From contig NW_027184062.1 in NCBI RefSeq assembly GCF_041296385.1, positions 935,001 through 999,000 of the forward strand: a stretch of 64,000 nucleotides of DNA. The letters run 5' to 3'. The notes under the pieces are model-generated. The model saw only the letters and a list, made by a program, of their open reading frames with translations. It was not told the origin of the DNA and made no database searches. Both the position numbers and the translations under genes were made by a program. The stretch is from Aphelocoma coerulescens (taxonomy: Eukaryota > Chordata > Aves > Passeriformes > Corvidae). Of the stretch, positions 47,359-59,500 are shown piece by piece. Numbering within the stretch: the first letter of the stretch is position 1; every line of letters starts with the position of its first letter.

Positions 47359-47783
47359 ACAGGAGTCCCTGCTCTCCCAGAGCCCTGTTGATCATCAGAA
47401 CCTGCTTGTGGCTGAGGATGCAGATGGCCACGAAAGGCCTAGAAGTAAAATCGGCAGCAAGGTCGTGTGCAAGAAGATTTTCCCAGAGAAAAGCATCCTA
47501 GGAGCAGCAAGTGTCCTGGAGGTGCCAGTTGCCAGTATATGACTCCTAGGATGCTGTGGCGCTGCCAAAGGTGAAGAGGCTCAGAGAGCTGCCAGACATG
47601 ATCCTCCAGCTGGAAAGGCAGATGTTTGGAGCTCCAGGGAATTCCCTGCCGTCAGCAGTGGAGGAGCAGGATGAGGAAGATGTCCACGCTTGGGCTACTT
47701 GTGGCAAGAGTGTCCAAGGCTCCCAGTGCCTCCGTGAGAGCGGCAGGACTGGAGACGGAGGAAGGCCTTTGGACAGGTGCAAG
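47359..47783 (+). repeat. Short array exon 3 (425 bases)
   Basis: Lies 11209 bases after short exon 1 and begins a duplicated block. It is followed by an 831-base long block like that after short exon 1. Confidence 0.85.
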
Positions 47784-50700
47784 GTAAGAATGATGCATGG
47801 TCCCCAGTTGTGGTGAGTACAGAAACATTTCTTCGAAGCATCTCTAGCTTTTGAAATAGTTTGACATTCCGGTTTGAATTGCGTGAGCCTGGAAAGCCAG
47901 TAGTCTAAATGTTCAGATGTCTGCTATCCAATAGTAGACATGAACTCAAGTCTCTCATAGAAACATCAGGCTTTTTCCTTAAGCCAAGTGCTGGGAGGGG
48001 AATTTCTTCTGCAAAACTACTGTGCTTCTGCTGCTTGTTCCATTTTAGAAAGTTTCCTCCCTTGGCCCTGCCTTGATTGAATAGTCCTTTCTCTTCTAAC
48101 TAGAAGCTCCAGGTTTTAATCTTACAAGTTGTCTTTGTTTTCTTTGTCCACAGACAGGAGTTCCTGCTCTCCCAGAGCCATGTCGATCATCAGAAGCTGC
48201 TTGTGGCTGCGGATGCAGATGGCCACAAAAGGCCTAGAAAAAAAATCTGGAGCAAGGTCGTGTGCAAGATTTTCCCAGAGAAAAGCATCCTAGGAGCAGC
48301 AAGTGTCCTGGAGGTGCCAGTTGCCAGTATATGACTCCTAGGATGCTGTGGCGCAGCCAAAGGTGAAGAGGCTCAGAGAGCTGCCAGACACGATCCTCGA
48401 GCAGCAAAGGCAGGTGTTTGCAGCTCCAGGGAATTCCCTGCCGTCAGCAGTGGAGGAGCAGGATGAGGAAGATCTCGACGCTTGGGCTACTTGTGGCAAG
48501 AGTGTCCAAGGCTCCCAGTGCCTCCGTGGGAGCTGCGGGACTGGAGGCGGAGGAAGGCCTTTGGGCAGGACTGGCTGCTCCCTCAGAGCCGCGGCTCTCA
48601 GCAGAACCGTCTCATTGCTGAGGATGCACCTGTCCAGGAAGAGCATTGCAGAGGAGTAGGAGTCCAGCTCATTGCAGTAAGGGAATGGCTGAGGGATGTT
48701 TCCCAGGAGCAACTTTGCTGAAGGTGCCAGTTCCAGTCCGTGACTTGCAGGATGCTGCAGCACTGCCATAGGAGAAGGCGTTTGGCATGATGCTAGAGAA
48801 GATCCTTGAGCAGCAAATGCAAGTGTTTGCAGCTCCAGGGAATTCCTAGATGTCAGCAGTGGAAGATCAGGATGAGGAAGATGTCCACGCTTGGGCTACT
48901 TGTGGCAAGAGCCTCCATCCCTGCCCGAGCTTGGGTGAGAGTTGCCAGAGCGCAGACGGAGGAAGGCCTTTGGACAGGTGCAAGGTAAGAATGATGCATG
49001 GTCGGCAGTCGTGGTGTAAACAGAAACATTTCTTGCAATCATCCCTACTGTTAGAGTAGTTTCACTTTCCGGTTTGAATAGCGTGAGCCTGGAAAGCCAA
49101 TAGTCTAAGTGTTCAGATGTCTGGTACCCTATAGTAGACATGAACTCATGTCTCTCATAGAAACATCAGGCTTTTTCCTTAAGCCAAGTGCTGGGAGGGG
49201 AATTTCTTCTGCAAAACTACTGTGCTTCTGCTGCTTGTTCCATTTTAGAAAGTTTCCTCCTTTGGCCCTGCCTTGATTGAATAGTCCTTTTTCTTCTAAC
49301 TAGAAGCTCCAGGTTTTCTTCTTACAAGTTGTCTTTGTTTTCTTTGTCCACAGACAGGAGTCCCTGCTCTCCCAGAGCCATGTCGATCATCAGAAGCTTC
49401 TTGTGGCTGAGAATGCAGATGGCCACGAAAGGCCTAGGAGTAAAAACTGGAGCAAGGACGTGTGCAAGAAGATTTTCCTAGAGGAAAGCATCCTAGGAGC
49501 AGCAAGTGTCCTGGAGGTGCCAGTTGCCAGTATATGACTCCTAGGATGCTGTGGCGCTGCCAAAGGCAAAGAGGCTCAGAGATCTGCCAGACACGATCCT
49601 CCAGCAGGAAAGGCAGATGTTGGGAGCACCAGGGAATTCCCTGACGTCAGCAGTGGAGGAGCAGGATGAGGAAGATGTCCACGCTTGGGCTACTTGTGGC
49701 AAGAGTGTCCAAGGCTCCCAGTGCCTCCGTGGGAGCTGCAGGACTGGTGACGGAGGACAACCATTGGGCAGGACTGGCTGCTCCCTCAGAGCCGCGGCTC
49801 TCAGCAGAACCGTCTCATTGCTGAGGATGCACCTGTCCAGGAAGAGCATTGCAGAGGAGTAGGAGTCCAGCTCATTGCAGTAAGGGAATGGCTGAGGGAT
49901 GTTTCCCAGGAGCAACTTTGCTGGAGGTGCCAGTTCCAGTCCGTGGCTCGCAGGATGCTGCAGCACTGCCATAGGAGAAGGGGTTTTGCATGGTGCTAGA
50001 GAAGATCCTCGAGCAGCAAAGGCAGGTGTTTGCAGCTCCAGGGAATACCCTGACGTCAGCAGTGGAGTAGCAGGATGAGGAAGATGTCCACGCTTGGGCT
50101 ACTTGTGGCAAGAGCCTCCATCCCTGCCCTTGCCTGAGTGAGAGTTGCCGGAGCGCAGATGGAGGAAGGCCTTTGGACAGGTGCAAGGTAAGAATGATGC
50201 ATGGTCGGCAGTCGTGGTGTAAACAGAAACATTTCTTGCAATCATCCTTACTGTTAGAGTAGTTTCACTTTCCGGTTTGAATAGCGTGAGCCTGGAAAGC
50301 CAATAGTCTAAATGTTCAGATGTCTGGTACCCAGTAGTAGACATGAACTCAAGTCTCTCATAGAAACATGAGGTTTTTTCCTTAAGCCAAGTGCTGGGAA
50401 GGGAATTTCTTCTGCAAAACTACTGTGCTTCTGCTGCTTGTTCCATTTTAGAAAGTTTCCTCCCTTGGCCCTGCCTTGATTGAATAGTCCTTTGTCTTCT
50501 ATCTAGAAGCTCCAGGTTTTCTTCTTACAAGTTGTCTTTGTTTTCTTTGTCCACAGACAGGAGTCCCTGCTCTCCCAGAGCCATGTCGATCATCAGAAGC
50601 TGCTTGTGGCTGCGGATGCAGATGGCCACGAAAGGCCTAGAAGTAAAAACTGGAGCAATGTCGTGTCCAAGAAGATTTTCCCAGAGAAAAGCATCCTAGG

Positions 50701-52956
50701 AGCAGCAAGTGTCCTGTAGCTGCCAGTTTCCAGTATATGACTCTCAGGATGCTGTGGCGCTGCCAAAGGCGAAGAGGCTCAGAGAGCTGCCAGACACGAT
50801 CCTCGAGCAGGAAAGGCCGATTTTAGGAGCTCCAGGGAATTCCCTGCCGTCAGCAGTGGAGGAGCAGGATGAGGAAGATGTCCACGCTTGGGCTACTTGT
50901 GGCAAGAGTGTCCAAGGCTCCCAGTGCCTCCGTGGGAGCTGCAGGAGTGGAGTCAGAGGAAGGCCTTTTGACAGGACTGGCTGCTCCCTCAGAGCCATGG
51001 CTCTCAGCAGAACCGTCTCATTGCTGAGGATGCACCTGTCCAGGAAGAGCCTTGCAGAGGAGTAGGAGTCCAGCTCATTGCAGTAAGGGAATGGCTGAAT
51101 GATGTTTCCCAGGAGCAACTATGCTGAAGGTGCCAGTTCCAGTCCATGGCTCGCAGGATGCTGCAGCACTGCCATAGGAGAAGGGGTTTGGCATGGTGCT
51201 AGAGAAGGTCCTCGAGCAGCAAAGGCAGGTGTTTGCAGCTCCAGGGAATACCCTGACGTCAGCAGTGGAGTAGCAGGATGAGGAAGATGTCCACGCTTGG
51301 GCTACTTGTGGCAAGAGCCTCCATCCTTGCCCTTGCCTGGGTGAGAGTTGCCGGAGCGCAGACGGAGGAAGGCCTTTGGACAGGTGCAAGGTAAGAATGA
51401 TGCATGGTCGGCAGTCGTGGTGTAAACAGAAACATTTCTTGCAATCATCCCTACTGTTAGAGTCGTTTCCGGTTTGAATAGCGTGAGCCTGGAAAGCCAA
51501 TAGTCCAAATGTTCAGATGTCTTGTACCCAATAGTAGACATGAACTCAAGTCTCTCATAGAAACATCAGGCGTTTTCCTTAAGCCAAGTGCTGGGAGGGG
51601 AATTTCTTCTGCAAAACTGCTCTGCTTCTGCTGCTTGTTCCATTTTAGAAAGTTTCCTGCTTTGGCCCTGCCTTGATTGAATAGTCCTTTTTCTTCTAAC
51701 TAGAAGCTCCAGGTTTTCTTCTTACAAGTTGTCTTTGTTTTCTTTGTCCACAGACAGGAGTCCCTGCTCTCCCAGAGCCATGTCGATCATCAGAAGCTTC
51801 TTGTGGCTGAGAATGCAGATGGCCACGAAAGGCCTAGGCGTAAAAACTGGAGCAAGGACGTGTGCAAGAAGATTTTCCTAGAGGAAAGCATCCTAGGAGC
51901 AGCAAGTGTCCTGGAGGTGCCAGTTGCCAGTATATGACTCCTAGGATGCTGTGGCGCTGCCAAAGGCAAAGAGGCTCAGAGATCTCCCAGACACGATCCT
52001 CCAGCAGGAAAGGCAGATGTTGGGAGCACCAGGGAATTCCCTGACGTCAGCAGTGGAGGAGCAGGATGAGGAAGATGTCCACGCTTGGGCTACTTGTGGC
52101 AAGAGTGTCCAAGGCTCCCAGTGCCTCCGTGGGAGCTGCAGGACTGGTGACAGAGGACAACCATTGGGCAGGACTGGCTGCTCCCTCAGAGCCGCGGCTC
52201 TCAGCAGAACCGTCTCATTGCTGAGGATGCACCTGTCCAGGAAGAGCATTGCAGAGGAGTAGGAGTCCAGCTCATTGCAGTAAGGGAATGGCTGAGGGAT
52301 GTTTCCCAGGAGCAACTTTGCTGGAGGTGCCAGTTCCAGTCCGTGGCTCGCAGGATGCTGCAGCACTGCCATAGGAGAAGGGGTTTGGCATGGTGCTAGA
52401 GAAGGTCCTCGAGCAGCAAAGGCAGGTGTTTGCAGCTCCAGGGAATTCCTAGATGTCAGCAGTGGAAGATCAGGATGAGGAATATCTCCAGGCTTGGGCT
52501 ACTTGTGGCAAGAGCCTCCATCCCTGCCCGAGCTTGGGTGAGAGTTGCCAGAGCGCAGACGGAGGAAGGCCTTTGGACAGGTGCAAGGTAAGAATGATGC
52601 ATGGTCGGCAGTCGTGGTGTAAACAGAAACATTTCTTGCAATCATCCCTACTGTTAGAGTAGTTTCACTTTCCGGTTTGAATAGCGTGAGCCTGGAAAGC
52701 CAATAGTCTAAATGTTCAGATGTCTGGTACCCAGTAGTAGACATGAACTCAAGTCTCTCATAGAAACATCAGGCTTTTTCCTTAAGCCAAGTGCTGGGAG
52801 GGGAATTTCTTCTGCAAAACTGCTCTGCTTCTGCTGCTTGTTCCATTTTAGAAAGTTTCCTGCTTTGGCCCTGCCTTGATTGAATAGTCCTTTGTCTTCT
52901 AACTAGAAGCTCCAGGTTTTCTTCTTACAAGTTGTCTTTGTTTTCTTTGTCCACAG

Positions 52957-53381
52957 ACAGGAGTCCCTGCTCTCCCAGAGCCCTGTTGATCATCAGAACC
53001 TGCTTGTGGCTGAGGATGCAGATGGCCACGAAAGGCCTAGAAGTAAAATCGGCAGCAAGGTCGTGTGCAAGAAGATTTTCCCAGAGAAAAGCATCCTAGG
53101 AGCAGCAAGTGTCCTGGAGGTGCCAGTTGCCAGTATATGACTCCTAGGATGCTGTGGCGCTGCCAAAGGTGAAGAGGCTCAGAGAGCTGCCAGACATGAT
53201 CCTCCAGCTGGAAAGGCAGATGTTTGGAGCTCCAGGGAATTCCCTGCCGTCAGCAGTGGAGGAGCAGGATGAGGAAGATGTCCACGCTTGGGCTACTTGT
53301 GGCAAGAGTGTCCAAGGTTCCCAGTGCCTCCGTGAGAGCGGCAGGACTGGAGACGGAGGAAGGCCTTTGGACAGGTGCAAG
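52957..53381 (+). repeat. Short array exon 4 (425 bases)
   Basis: Exactly 10000 bases after short exon 2, and followed, as there, by an 833-base long block. Confidence 0.85.
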
Positions 53382-56156
53382 GTAAGAATGATGCATGGTC
53401 CCCAGTTGTGGTGAGTACAGAAACATTTCTTCGAAGCATCTCTAGCTTTTGAAATAGTTTGACATTCCGGTTTGAATTGCGTGAGCCTGGAAAGCCAGTA
53501 GTCTAAATGTTCAGATGTCTGCTATCCAATAGTAGACATGAACTCAAGTCTCTCATAGAAACATCATGCTTTTTCCTTAAGCCAAGTGCTGGGAGGGGAA
53601 TTTCTTCTGCAAAACTGCTGTGCTTCTGCTGCTTGTTCCATTTTAGAAAGTTTCCTCCCTTGGCCCTGCCTTGATTGAATAGTCCTTTCTCTTCTAACTA
53701 GAAGCTCCAGGTTTTCTTCTTACAAGTTGTCTTTGTTTTCTTTGTCCACAGACAGGAGTCCCTGCTCTCCCAGAGCCATGTCGATCATCAGAAGCTTCTT
53801 GTGGCTGAGAATGCAGATGGCCGCGAAAGGCCTAGGAGTAAAAACTGGAGCAAGGACGTGTGCAAGAAGATTTTCCTAGAGGAAAGCATCCTAGGAGCAG
53901 CAAGTGTCCTGGAGGTGCCAGTTGCCAGTATATGACTCCTAGGATGCTGTGGCGCTGCCAAAGGCAAAGAGGCTCAGAGATCTCCCAGACACGATCCTCC
54001 AGCAGGAAAGGCAGATGTTGGGAGCACCAGGGAATTCCCTGACGTCAGCAGTGGAGGAGCAGGATGAGGAAGATGTCCACGCTTGGGCTACTTGTGGCAA
54101 GAGTGTCCAAGGCTCCCAGTGCCTCCGTGGGAGCTGCAGGACTGGTGACAGAGGACAACCATTGGGCAGGACTGGCTGCTTCCTCAGAGCTGTGGCTCTC
54201 AGCAGAACCGTCTCATTGCTGAGGATGCACCTGTCCAGGAAGAGCATTGCAGAGGAGTAGGAGTCCAGCTCATTGCAGTAAGGGAATGGCTGAGGGATGT
54301 TTCCCAGGAGCAACTTTGCTGGAGGTGCCAGTTCCAGTCCATGGCTCGCAGGATGCTGCAGCACTGCCATAGGAGAAGGGGTTTTGCATGGTGCTAGAGA
54401 AGATCCTCGAGCAGCAAAGGCAGGTGTTTGCAGCTCCAGGGAATACCCTGACGTCAGCAAGGAGTAGCAGGATGAGGAAGATGTCCACGCTTGGGCTACT
54501 TGTGGCAAGAGCCTCCATCCCTGCCCTTGCCTGAGTGAGAGTTGCTGGAGCGCAGATGGAGGAAGGCCTTTGGACAGGTGCAAGGTAAGAATGATGCATG
54601 GTCGGCAGTCGTGGTGTAAACAGAAACATTTCTTGCAATCATCCTTACTGTTAGAGTAGTTTCACTTTCCGGTTTGAATAGCGTGAGCCTGGAAAGCCAA
54701 TAGTCTAAATGTTCAGATGTCTGGTACCCAGTAGTAGACATGAACTCAAGTCTCTCATAGAAACATGAGGTTTTTTCCTTAAGCCAAGTGCTGGGAAGGG
54801 AATTTCTTCTGCAAAACTACTGTGCTTCTGCTGCTTGTTCCATTTTAGAAAGTTTCCTCCCTTGGCCCTGCCTTGATTGAATAGTCCTTTGTCTTCTATC
54901 TAGAAGCTCCAGGTATTCTTCTTACAAGTTGTCTTTGTTTTCTTTGTCCACAGACAGGAGTCCCTGCTCTCCCAGAGCCATGTCGATCATCAGAAGCTTC
55001 TTGTGGCTGCGGATGCAGATGGCCACGAAAGGCCTAGAAGTAAAAACTGGAGCAATGTCGTGTCCAAGAAGATTTTCCCAGAGAAAAGCATCCTAGGAGC
55101 AGCAAGTGTCCTGTAGCTGCCAGTTTCCAGTATATGACTCTCAGGATGCTGTGGCGCTGCCAAAGGCGAAGAGGCTCAGAGAGCTGCCAGACACGATCCT
55201 CGAGCAGGAAAGGCAGATTTTAGGAGCTCCAGGGAATTCCCTGACGTCAGCAGTGGAGGAGCAGGATGAGGAAGATGTCCACGCTTGGGCTACTTGTGGC
55301 AAGAGTGTCCAAGGCTCCCAGTGCCTCCGTGGGAGCTGCAGGACTGGTGACGGAGGAAGGCCTTTGGGCAGGACTGGCTGCTCCCTCAGAGCCGTGGCTC
55401 TCAGCAGAACCGTCTCATTGCTGAGGATGCACCTATCCAGGAAGAGCCTTGCAAAGGTGTAGGAGTCCAGCTCATTGCAGTAAGGGCATGGCTGAAGGAT
55501 GTTTCCCAGGAGCAACTATGCTGAAGGTGCCAGTTCCAGTCCATGGCTCGCAGGATGCTGCAGCACTGCCATAGGAGAAGGCATTTGGCATGGTGCTAGA
55601 GAAGATCCTCGAGCAGCAAAGGCAGGTGTTTGCAGCTCCAGGGAATTCCTAGATGTCAGCAGTGGAAGATCAGGATGAGGAATATCTCCAGGCTTGGGCT
55701 ACTTGTGGCAAGAGCCTCCATCCCTGCCCGAGCTTGGGTGAGAGTTGCCAGAGCGCAGACGGAGGAAGGCCTTTGGACAGGTGCAAGGTAAGAATGATGC
55801 ATGGTCGGCAGTCGTGGTGTAAACAGAAACATTTCTTGCAATCATCCCTACTGTTAGAGTAGTTTCACTTTCCGGTTTGAATAGCGTGAGCCTGGAAAGC
55901 CAATAGTCTAAATGTTCAGATGTCTGGTACCCAATAGTAGACATGAACTCAAGTCTCTCATAGAAACATCAGGCTTTTTCCTTAAGCCAAGTGCTGGGAG
56001 GGGAATTTCTTCTGCAAAACTGCTCTGCTTCTGCTGCTTGTTCCATTTTAGAAAGTTTCCTGCTTTGGCCCTGCCTTGATTGAATAGTCCTTTGTCTTCT
56101 AACTAGAAGCTCCAGGTTTTCTTCTTACAAGTTGTCTTTGTTTTCTTTGTCCACAG

Positions 56157-56581
56157 ACAGGAGTCCCTGCTCTCCCAGAGCCCTGTTGATCATCAGAACC
56201 TGCTTGTGGCTGAGGATGCAGATGGCCACGAAAGGCCTAGAAGTAAAATCGGCAGCAAGGTCGTGTGCAAGAAGATTTTCCCAGAGAAAAGCATCCTAGG
56301 AGCAGCAAGTGTCCTGGAGGTGCCAGTTGCCAGTATATGACTCCTAGGATGCTGTGGCGCTGCCAAAGGTGAAGAGGCTCAGAGAGCTGCCAGACATGAT
56401 CCTCCAGCTGGAAAGGCAGATGTTGGGAGCTCCAGGGAATTCCCTGACGTCAGCAGTGGAGGAGCAGGATGAGGAAGATCTCGACGCTTGGGCTACTTGT
56501 GGCAAGAGTGTCCAAGGCTCCCAGTGCCTCCGTGAGAGCGGCAGGACTGGAGACGGAGGAAGGCCTTTGGACAGGTGCAAG
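56157..56581 (+). repeat. Short array exon 5 (425 bases)
   Basis: Followed by an 831-base long block, as after short exons 1 and 3. It differs from other short exons by GATCTCGACG in place of GATGTCCACG, a variant also seen in some long blocks, which suggests exchange between unit types. Confidence 0.85.
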
Positions 56582-59500
56582 GTAAGAATGATGCATGGTC
56601 CCCAGTTGTGGTGAGTACAGAAACATTTCTTCGAAGCATCTCTAGCTTTTGAAATAGTTTGACATTCCGGTTTGAATTGCGTGAGCCTGGAAAGCCAGTA
56701 GTCTAAATGTTCAGATGTCTGCTATCCAATAGTAGACATGAACTCAAGTCTCTCATAGAAACATCAGGCTTTTTCCTTAAGCCAAGTGCTGGGAGGGGAA
56801 TTTCTTCTGCAAAACTACTGTGCTTCTGCTGCTTGTTCCATTTTAGAAAGTTTCCTCCCTTGGCCCTGCCTTGATTGAATAGTCCTTTCTCTTCTAACTA
56901 GAAGCTCCAGGTTTTAATCTTACAAGTTGTCTTTGTTTTCTTTGTCCACAGACAGGAGTCCCTGCTCTCCCAGAGCCATGTCGATCATCAGAAGCTGCTT
57001 GTGGCTGCGGATGCAGATGGCCACAAAAGGCCTAGAAGTAAAATCTGGAGCAAGGTCGTGTGCAAGATTTTCCCAGAGAAAAGCATCCTAGGAGCAGCAA
57101 GTGTACTGGAGGTGCCAGTTTCCAGTATATGACTCCAAGGATGCTGTGGCGCAGCCAAAGGTGAAGAGGCTCAGAGAGCTGCCAGACACGATCCTCGAGC
57201 AGGAAAGGCAGGTGTTTGCAGCTCCAGGGAATTCCCTGCCGTCAGCAGTGGAGGAGCAGGATGAGGAAGATCTCGACGCTTGGGCTACTTGTGGCAAGAG
57301 TGTCCAAGGCTCCCAGTGCCTCCGTGGGAGCTGCGGGACTGGAGGCGGAGGAAGGCCTTTGGGCAGGACTGGCTGCTCCCTCAGAGCCGCGGCTCTCAGC
57401 AGAACCGTCTCATTGCTGAGGATGCACCTGTCCAGGAAGAGCATTGCAGAGGAGTAGGAGTCCAGCTCATTGCAGTAAGGGAATGGCTGAGGGATGTTTC
57501 CCAGGAGCAACTTTGCTGGAGGTGCCAGTTCCAGTCCGTGACTTGCAGGATGCTGCAGCACTGCCATAGGAGAAGGCGTTTGGCATGGTGCTAGAGAAGA
57601 TCCTCGAGCAGCAAATGCAAGTGTTTGCAGCTCCAGGGAATTCCTAGATGTCAGCAGTGGAAGATCAGGATGAGGAATATCTCCAGGCTTGGGCTACTTG
57701 TGGCAAGAGCCTCCATCCCTGCCCGAGCTTGGGTGAGAGTTGCCAGAGCGCAGACGGAGGAAGGCCTTTGGACAGGTGCAAGGTAAGAATGAGGCATGGT
57801 CGGCAGTCGTGGTGTAAACAGAAACATTTCTTGCAATCATCCCTACTGTTAGAGTAGTTTCACTTTCCGGTTTGAATAGCGTGAGCCTGGAAAGCCAATA
57901 GTCTAAGTGTTCAGATGTCTGGTACCCAATAGTAGACATGAACTCATGTCTCTCATAGAAACATCAGGCTTTTTCCTTAAGCCAAGTGCTGGGAGGGGAA
58001 TTTCTTCTGCAAAACTACTGTGCTTCTGCTGCTTGTTCCATTTTAGAAAGTTTCCTCCCTTGGCCCTGCCTTGATTGAATAGTCCTTTTTCTTCTAACTA
58101 GAAGCTCCAGGTTTTCTTCTTAAAAGTTGTCTTTGTTTTCTTTGTCCACAGACAGGAGTCCCTGCTCTCCCAGAGCCATGTCGATCATCAGAAGCTTCTT
58201 GTGGCTGAGAATGCAGATGGCCACGAAAGGCCTAGGAGTAAAAACTGGAGCAAGGACGTGTGCAAGAAGATTTTCCTAGAGGAAAGCATCCTAGGAGCAG
58301 CAAGTGTCCTGGAGGTGCCAGTTGCCAGTATATGACTCCTAGGATGCTGTGGCGCTGCCAAAGGCAAAGAGGCTCAGAGATCTGCCAGACACGATCCTCC
58401 AGCAGGAAAGGCAGATGTTGGGAGCACCAGGGAATTCCCTGACGTCAGCAGTGGAGGAGCAGGATGAGGAAGATGTCCACGCTTGGGCTACTTGTGGCAA
58501 GAGTGTCCAAGGCTCCCAGTGCCTCCGTGGGAGCTGCAGGACTGGTGACAGAGGACAACCATTGGGCAGGACTGGCTGCTCCCTCAGAGCTGTGGCTCTC
58601 AGCAGAACCGTCTCATTGCTGAGGATGCACCTGTCCAGGAAGAGCATTGCAGAGGAGTAGGAGTCCAGCTCATTGCAGTAAGGGAATGGCTGAGGGATGT
58701 TTCCCAGGAGCAACTTTGCTGGAGGTGCCAGTTCCAGTCCGTGGCTCGCAGGATGCTGCAGCACTGCCATAGGAGAAGGGGTTTTGCATGGTGCTAGAGA
58801 AGATCCTCGAGCAGCAAAGGCAGGTGTTTGCAGCTCCAGGGAATACCCTGACGTCAGCAGTGGAGTAGCAGGATGAGGAAGATGTCCACGCTTGGGCTAC
58901 TTGTGGCAAGAGCCTCCATCCCTGCCCTTGCCTGGGTGAGAGTTGCCGGAGCGCAGATGGAGGAAGGCCTTTGGACAGGTGCAAGGTAAGAATGATGCAT
59001 GGTCGGCAGTCGTGGTGTAAACAGAAACATTTCTTGCAATCATCCTTACTGTTAGAGTAGTTTCACTTTCAGGTTTGAATAGCGTGAGCCTGGAAAGCCA
59101 ATAGTCTAAATGTTCAGATGTCTGGTACCCAGTAGTAGACATGAACTCAAGTCTCTCATAGAAACATGAGGTTTTTTCCTTAAGCCAAGTGCTGGGAAGG
59201 GAATTTCTTCTGCAAAACTACTGTGCTTCTGCTGCTTGTTCCATTTTAGAAAGTTTCCTCCCTTGGCCCTGCCTTGATTGAATAGTCCTTTGTCTTCTAT
59301 CTAGAAGCTCCAGGTATTCTTCTTACAAGTTGTCTTTGTTTTCTTTGTCCACAGACAGGAGTCCCTGCTCTCCCAGAGCCATGTCGATCATCAGAAGCTG
59401 CTTGTGGCTGCGGATGCAGATGGCCACGAAAGGCCTAGAAGTAAAATCTGCAGCAAGGTTGTGTGCAAGAAGATTTTCCCAGAGAAAAGCATCCTAGGAG

